Shown one piece after another: positions 60,470 through 64,000 of a stretch of 64,000 nt of DNA; the stretch's first letter is position 1; the number at the start of each line of letters is the position of its first letter. The notes under the pieces were generated by a model that saw only the letters and a list, made by a program, of their open reading frames with translations, searched no databases and had not been told where the DNA came from. A program made the translations under genes and the position numbers. Source of the DNA: Anaerolinea sp. (GTDB lineage Bacteria; Chloroflexota; Anaerolineae; Anaerolineales; Anaerolineaceae); the NCBI GenBank assembly GCA_020725865.1, contig DYEC01000011.1, forward strand, positions 124,001-188,000. The letters are read 5' to 3'.

Positions 60470-60772
60470 ATGGCTATAAAATTGATTATGACCTGGAACA
60501 TCGCTCCGGAGCACGAACAGGAATATTTTGAGTTTGTCGTGCGGGAGTTCATCCCTGGCGTGCAGCGGCTGGGATTTGAGCTGAGCGACGCTTGGGCAAC
60601 TGTTTATGGAAGCCATCCGCAAATCATGGTCGGTGCTACGCTTCCTTCGCTGTCCACAGCACGAAAAATCCTCAAATCACCTGAATGGAAGACGCTGAGC
60701 AATCAGTTGATGGATTACGTGCGCGACTACTCTGAGAAGATTGTAGAAGCGCGCGGCGGCTTCCAGTTCTAA
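60470..60772 (+). CDS. Uncharacterised 100-residue protein
   Basis: Small soluble protein with no motif I recognise. The strand-helix-strand-strand-helix pattern (AIKLIMTWNIAPEHEQEYFEFVVREFIPGVQRLG, then IMVGATLPSLSTARKILKSPEWKTLSNQLMDYV) suggests a dimeric ferredoxin-like alpha-beta barrel, as in ABM or NIPSNAP proteins. The start ATG has AAGGAGCG upstream. It lies 10 bp after the MBL-like gene and 12 bp before mutY. Confidence 0.65.
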   Translation: MAIKLIMTWNIAPEHEQEYFEFVVREFIPGVQRLGFELSDAWATVYGSHPQIMVGATLPSLSTARKILKSPEWKTLSNQLMDYVRDYSEKIVEARGGFQF

Positions 60773-60784
60773 TTCCCCGTCAGC

Positions 60785-61879
60785 ATGTTGAGCGAATTTG
60801 CCCGGCGCTTGCTTGCCTGGTACGATGTTTCGGCGCGCCGTTTGCCTTGGCGCGGTATCCATGATCCTTACGCCATCTGGGTATCTGAAGTCATGCTCCA
60901 GCAAACGCGCGTGGAAACGGTCATCCCTTATTTCCAGCGCTGGATGGAACGTTTTCCCACCTTGATCGCTCTGGCAGGCGCTCCCGAACAGGAGGCCCTC
61001 CAGCTCTGGGAAGGATTGGGATATTACACTCGGGCGCGCAATCTGCACAAAGCGGCGCAAATCGTGGTGCACGAATACGGCGGGGAGCTTCCTTCCGACC
61101 GAGCCGCGCTGGAACATCTGCCGGGCATTGGCAGATACACTGCCGCTGCCATCGCTTCCATTGCCTTTGGGCTGGACGAGGCGACCCTGGACGGCAATAT
61201 CCGCCGTGTGCTGGCGCGCGCGTTCAACATGGACTTGCCGGCACGTTCGCCATCTGGCGAACGCCGCCTCTGGCAGTTAGCGCGCCAGCATCTCCCTGCT
61301 GGCCGCGCCGGTGATTACAATCAGGCACTTATGGACCTGGGTGCCACAATCTGCACACCGCGTGCGCCCGCCTGTTTCATCTGTCCGTTAGAAACGCTCT
61401 GTCTGGCACGCCGGCTTGGGGTGCAGGAGCAACTGCCGCGTTTGGAGCGCCGAGCACCTGTACCGCACTACCTCGTTGCCGCGGCGGTCATTCAGAAAGA
61501 TGAGCAGGTGTTGATCACTCAACGCCCTGCACAGGGACTGCTGGGGGGGATGTGGGAGTTTCCCGGCGGCAAAATTGAAGCCGGGGAGAGTCTGCAAGAC
61601 GGCTTGCGGCGCGAAATTTGCGAAGAACTGGGGATCAGGATTGAGGTCGGGGAATTGCTGGGTGTTTTTAAGCATGCCTACACCCACTTTCGTGTCACAT
61701 TGCACGCTTTTTACTGTAAGGTGCTGGAAGGTGAACCAGCCGCATTGCAGGCAGCAGACTGGCGCTGGGCAAGTTTGCATCAGCTTGAGGACTTTCCAAT
61801 GGGAAAAATTGACCGCCAGATATCCCGGAAGCTGGCGGACAAGAACAGTGAAGCGTTTGGGAAACCAATACCCGATTGA
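60785..61879 (+). CDS. mutY: A/G-specific adenine DNA glycosylase
   Basis: Removes adenine mispaired with 8-oxoguanine. Length is 364 residues. The HhH-GPD domain has LPWR near residue 20, EVMLQQTRVETVIPYF with the catalytic Glu, and LPGIGRYTAAAIASIAFG with the catalytic Asp further on. The 4Fe-4S cluster Cys lie in CTPRAPACFICPLETLC. The C-terminal domain carries a complete Nudix box (GGKIEAGE, then REICEELGI), whereas many MutY proteins keep only a degenerate one. The other genes of the run are unrelated. Confidence 0.94.
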   Translation: MLSEFARRLLAWYDVSARRLPWRGIHDPYAIWVSEVMLQQTRVETVIPYFQRWMERFPTLIALAGAPEQEALQLWEGLGYYTRARNLHKAAQIVVHEYGGELPSDRAALEHLPGIGRYTAAAIASIAFGLDEATLDGNIRRVLARAFNMDLPARSPSGERRLWQLARQHLPAGRAGDYNQALMDLGATICTPRAPACFICPLETLCLARRLGVQEQLPRLERRAPVPHYLVAAAVIQKDEQVLITQRPAQGLLGGMWEFPGGKIEAGESLQDGLRREICEELGIRIEVGELLGVFKHAYTHFRVTLHAFYCKVLEGEPAALQAADWRWASLHQLEDFPMGKIDRQISRKLADKNSEAFGKPIPD

Positions 61880-61922
61880 AAAATTTTCTCTAACGGCTTA
61901 TTATCATGTTGGATGCGGAATT

Positions 61923-62594
61923 ATGGAAGCATTCGATTTTGAAGCCGAACGGGTCGAAATGGTCACCTGGCAAATCGAGAAGCGGGGGATTCGTGAACCG
62001 CGCCTGCTGGCGGCACTGCGTACCGTCCCGCGTCACCGTTTTGTCCCGGAAGAGCTCCGCCGTCAGGCGTATGATGACCGCCCACTGCCAATCGGCAGTG
62101 GACAGACCATCTCGCAGCCGTATATCGTTGCCTTGATGACCAGCCTGCTGCAATTGAAGGGTCATGAAAATGTGCTGGAAATCGGCACCGGTTCAGGTTA
62201 CCAGGCGGCAATTCTGGCATGTCTGGCGAGAACCGTCCATAGCGTTGAATACCGCCCTGAGCTGGCAGAGCGGGCGCAAAAAACGCTGGCTGAGCTGGGT
62301 TATACCAACGTGTATGTGCATATCGGTGATGGTACCCTGGGCTGGGCAGAAGCCGCCCCCTATGACGGCATTCTGGTCACCGCCGCTGCGCCGCGCCCGC
62401 CTGAACCTCTGTTGCAACAGCTCAAGGACGGTGGCAGGCTGGTGATCCCGGTCGGCGCCTGGCATGTGCAGGAATTGCAGCTCTGGGAACGCGAGGGTGA
62501 GCATTTCTCTTCCCAGGATATGCTGCCAGTGGCTTTTGTGCCACTGCGCGGTCAGCATGGCTGGAAAGAAGAAGAATGGGCGGAAAGTTATTGA
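61923..62594 (+). CDS. pcm: Protein-L-isoaspartate O-methyltransferase
   Basis: Repairs isoaspartyl residues in aged proteins with S-adenosylmethionine. Length is 223 residues. The SAM motif VLEIGTGSGYQAAIL near residue 81, RHRFVPEELRRQAYDDRPLPIG near residue 40, GQTISQPYIVALM and GGRLVIPVG are all characteristic. The start ATG 61923 gives the usual family length; the long open frame upstream overlaps mutY and is not coding. Confidence 0.93.
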   Translation: MEAFDFEAERVEMVTWQIEKRGIREPRLLAALRTVPRHRFVPEELRRQAYDDRPLPIGSGQTISQPYIVALMTSLLQLKGHENVLEIGTGSGYQAAILACLARTVHSVEYRPELAERAQKTLAELGYTNVYVHIGDGTLGWAEAAPYDGILVTAAAPRPPEPLLQQLKDGGRLVIPVGAWHVQELQLWEREGEHFSSQDMLPVAFVPLRGQHGWKEEEWAESY

Positions 62595-62597
62595 AAT

Positions 62598-64000
62598 CTA
62601 TACGCGGCTGACGGTGACAAAAACGACCGGCGAGCGGCGAGTTTCATTATATAAATGAGTGCGCATTAGTTGTTCAACTTGTTTTTCGACATTACCGTTG
62701 GCACCGGCTTTGGTGAGTTTTTCGATAATGCGCTGGCGGGCTGTTTCCATCAACGTTTCGGCTTCACCGTTCAGCATGAAACCATGACAGCGAATTTGCG
62801 GCTCTTTGAGCAGGCGTCCGCTCTTTTCATCCAGCGTGAGGTTGACCAGCACAATACCGTTTTCTCCAAGCGCCTCGCGCTCGCGCATCACATCCGGTCC
62901 AACATCGCCTACCCCAGAGCCATCTACGTACACATACGCCGCCGGCACGCGCTCCGCGGCGCGGATGGATTGACCATCCAGCTCGATAACCTGCCCGTTT
63001 TCGCTGATGAGGATGTTCTCTTCGGGGATGCCAAGCTGCCGTGCCAGATAGGCATGTCGCTTTAGATGACGGATTTCGCCGTGGATGGGAATGAAGTATT
63101 TGGGACGCACCAGATTGATCAACAGCTTCATCTCTTCCTGGCTGGCATGACCGGAAACATGTACAGGCGCAATCGCTTCATACAAAACATTCGCGCCGCG
63201 TTGGAAGAGGCGGTTGATTGTGCGGTAAACATTCTCTTCATTGCCGGGGATCGGGTGAGAAGAAAGTACCACTGTATCACCCGGCTGGATGTCAAACGAG
63301 CGGTAGTTGCCCACGGAAAGCCTGCCCAGAATGGAGCTTGGTTCCCCCTGTGATCCGGTGCACATGATGACCACATCGTGGTCCGGCATGCTCAGTGCCT
63401 GATCAAGATTGACCAGCAGTCCCTCCGGGATGTCCAGATAACCCAGCTTGCGCGCCATTTTGGCATTGTCAATCATGCTGGTGCCGGCAAATGCCAGCCG
63501 CCGCCCGTGCCGTTCGGCGGCATTGACTACCTGTTGCATCCGTGAAATCAACGAGGCAAAGCTGGCGATGATGATACGTCCGGGCGCCTCGCTGAAGACC
63601 TGCTCAAAGGCAGCATCCACCACCCGCTCAGAAGGTGTCCAGCCCGGGCGTTCGGCATTGGTCGAATCTGCCAGCAATGCCAGCACGCCGCGCTGTGAAA
63701 ACTCCGCCAATTTTGCATAATCGCTTGGCCAGTTGTCCACCGGTGTATGGTCAAACTTATAATCACCGGAATGGACGATCAACCCCAGCGGGGTCTGAAT
63801 CCCCAGCCCGACACCGTCCGGGATGGAATGACAGACATGGAAAAATTCCACCTGAAACGGACCAATTGCCACCATCTCGCCTGCCTGGACAGTGTTCAAC
63901 TGCGTTTTGGAAAGCAATCCGTTACGTGCCAGTTTGACTTCCAGCAAGCCGCGCGTTAGGGGTGTGGCGTAGACCGGTGCGGTGACTTCTTCCAGCAGGT
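62598..64000 (-). CDS. rnj: Ribonuclease J (5' partial)
   Basis: RNA-processing exo/endonuclease of the beta-CASP metallo-beta-lactamase family. The frame is open through base 64000, so the N-terminus with HxHxDH lies outside. Visible parts are HSIPDGVGLGIQTPLG and VHSGDYKFDHTP of the MBL domain, the beta-CASP region (LLADSTNAERPGWTPSE, FASLISRMQQV), CTGSQGEPSS, VHVSGHASQEEMKLL and KYFIPIHGEIRHL. The C-terminal domain follows. The stop lies 3 bp past the convergent pcm stop. Confidence 0.94.
   Translation of the reverse strand, partial: LLEEVTAPVYATPLTRGLLEVKLARNGLLSKTQLNTVQAGEMVAIGPFQVEFFHVCHSIPDGVGLGIQTPLGLIVHSGDYKFDHTPVDNWPSDYAKLAEFSQRGVLALLADSTNAERPGWTPSERVVDAAFEQVFSEAPGRIIIASFASLISRMQQVVNAAERHGRRLAFAGTSMIDNAKMARKLGYLDIPEGLLVNLDQALSMPDHDVVIMCTGSQGEPSSILGRLSVGNYRSFDIQPGDTVVLSSHPIPGNEENVYRTINRLFQRGANVLYEAIAPVHVSGHASQEEMKLLINLVRPKYFIPIHGEIRHLKRHAYLARQLGIPEENILISENGQVIELDGQSIRAAERVPAAYVYVDGSGVGDVGPDVMREREALGENGIVLVNLTLDEKSGRLLKEPQIRCHGFMLNGEAETLMETARQRIIEKLTKAGANGNVEKQVEQLMRTHLYNETRRSPVVFVTVSRV

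Noticed and set aside
1-64000. CRISPR arrays, tRNA or rRNA genes, prophage or integrated element
   Set aside because: No regularly spaced repeats, cloverleaf-like sequences, rRNA cores, integrase, transposase or phage structural genes were recognised by eye; a tRNA or covariance-model search could still find something small.

Overview
The window reads as a bacterial chromosome segment of moderate GC with dense, ordinary bacterial genes. Gene content points to the Chloroflexota, probably class Anaerolineae: WD40/PD40 beta-propeller lipoproteins, a LysM plus M23-like lipoprotein, ribose-type ABC sugar uptake with an FGGY kinase, BtpA-family and M29 proteins, Ni-superoxide dismutase, TerC, and a PEP/pyruvate-binding protein without catalytic domains. 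This placement is inferred from gene content; no rRNA or other taxonomic marker was compared. I see no tRNA, rRNA, CRISPR array, prophage or intact insertion sequence.

Layout. 1-5565 (+): a tight run of an M20 peptidase (5' end cut by the window), a LysM/M23-like lipoprotein, a WD40 lipoprotein and an UlaG-like metallo-beta-lactamase protein. 5655-10222 (+): a two-gene signalling unit, a hybrid histidine kinase (PAS, HisKA, HATPase, two REC, HPt) followed by an HPt-REC-REC-GGDEF diguanylate cyclase. A 90-bp inverted-repeat element and bacterioferritin follow. 10963-14861 (-): an Old-Yellow-Enzyme/2,4-dienoyl-CoA-reductase-like flavoprotein with EtfA and EtfB. 15247-16963 (+): a two-subunit glutamine-dependent NAD synthetase. 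16995-21154 (-): two tandem paralogous membrane glycosyltransferase-like proteins. 21219-25691 (+): an isoprenylcysteine-methyltransferase-like protein, ComEC, a THEP1-type NTPase and an AIR-synthase-related protein. 25684-30737 (-): a PEP/pyruvate-binding-domain protein, dnaN and gnd. 30846-33136 (+): an HD phosphohydrolase, a response regulator and an inositol-monophosphatase-family enzyme.

33143-37221 is a stress-related cluster: two CBS-domain proteins, peroxiredoxin with a small winged-helix protein, TerC, and Ni-SOD with its maturation protease. 37423-46564 (-) is a catabolic/uptake operon: DeoR regulator, lipoprotein sugar-binding protein, RbsA-type ATPase, two permeases, M29 aminopeptidase-like protein, FGGY kinase and BtpA-family protein. 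Diverging from it are an XdhC-family protein and a rhamnulose-1-phosphate-aldolase-like protein. From 48803 on come a zinc-ribbon protein, an Rrf2 regulator, MFS and GNAT proteins, an FmdB zinc ribbon, a trio of poorly characterised genes, the primary sigma factor with a DUF177 protein, RdgB, a large secreted PD40 protein, an apparently metal-less MBL protein, MutY, Pcm and the C-terminal part of RNase J (5' end cut by the window edge).

The most striking items are the sugar operon, which combines rha-type transport with BtpA and an aminopeptidase-like protein, and a phased direct repeat (CTATCA every 10 bp) shared upstream of two unlinked minus-strand genes. Several family members also appear to have lost key catalytic residues.
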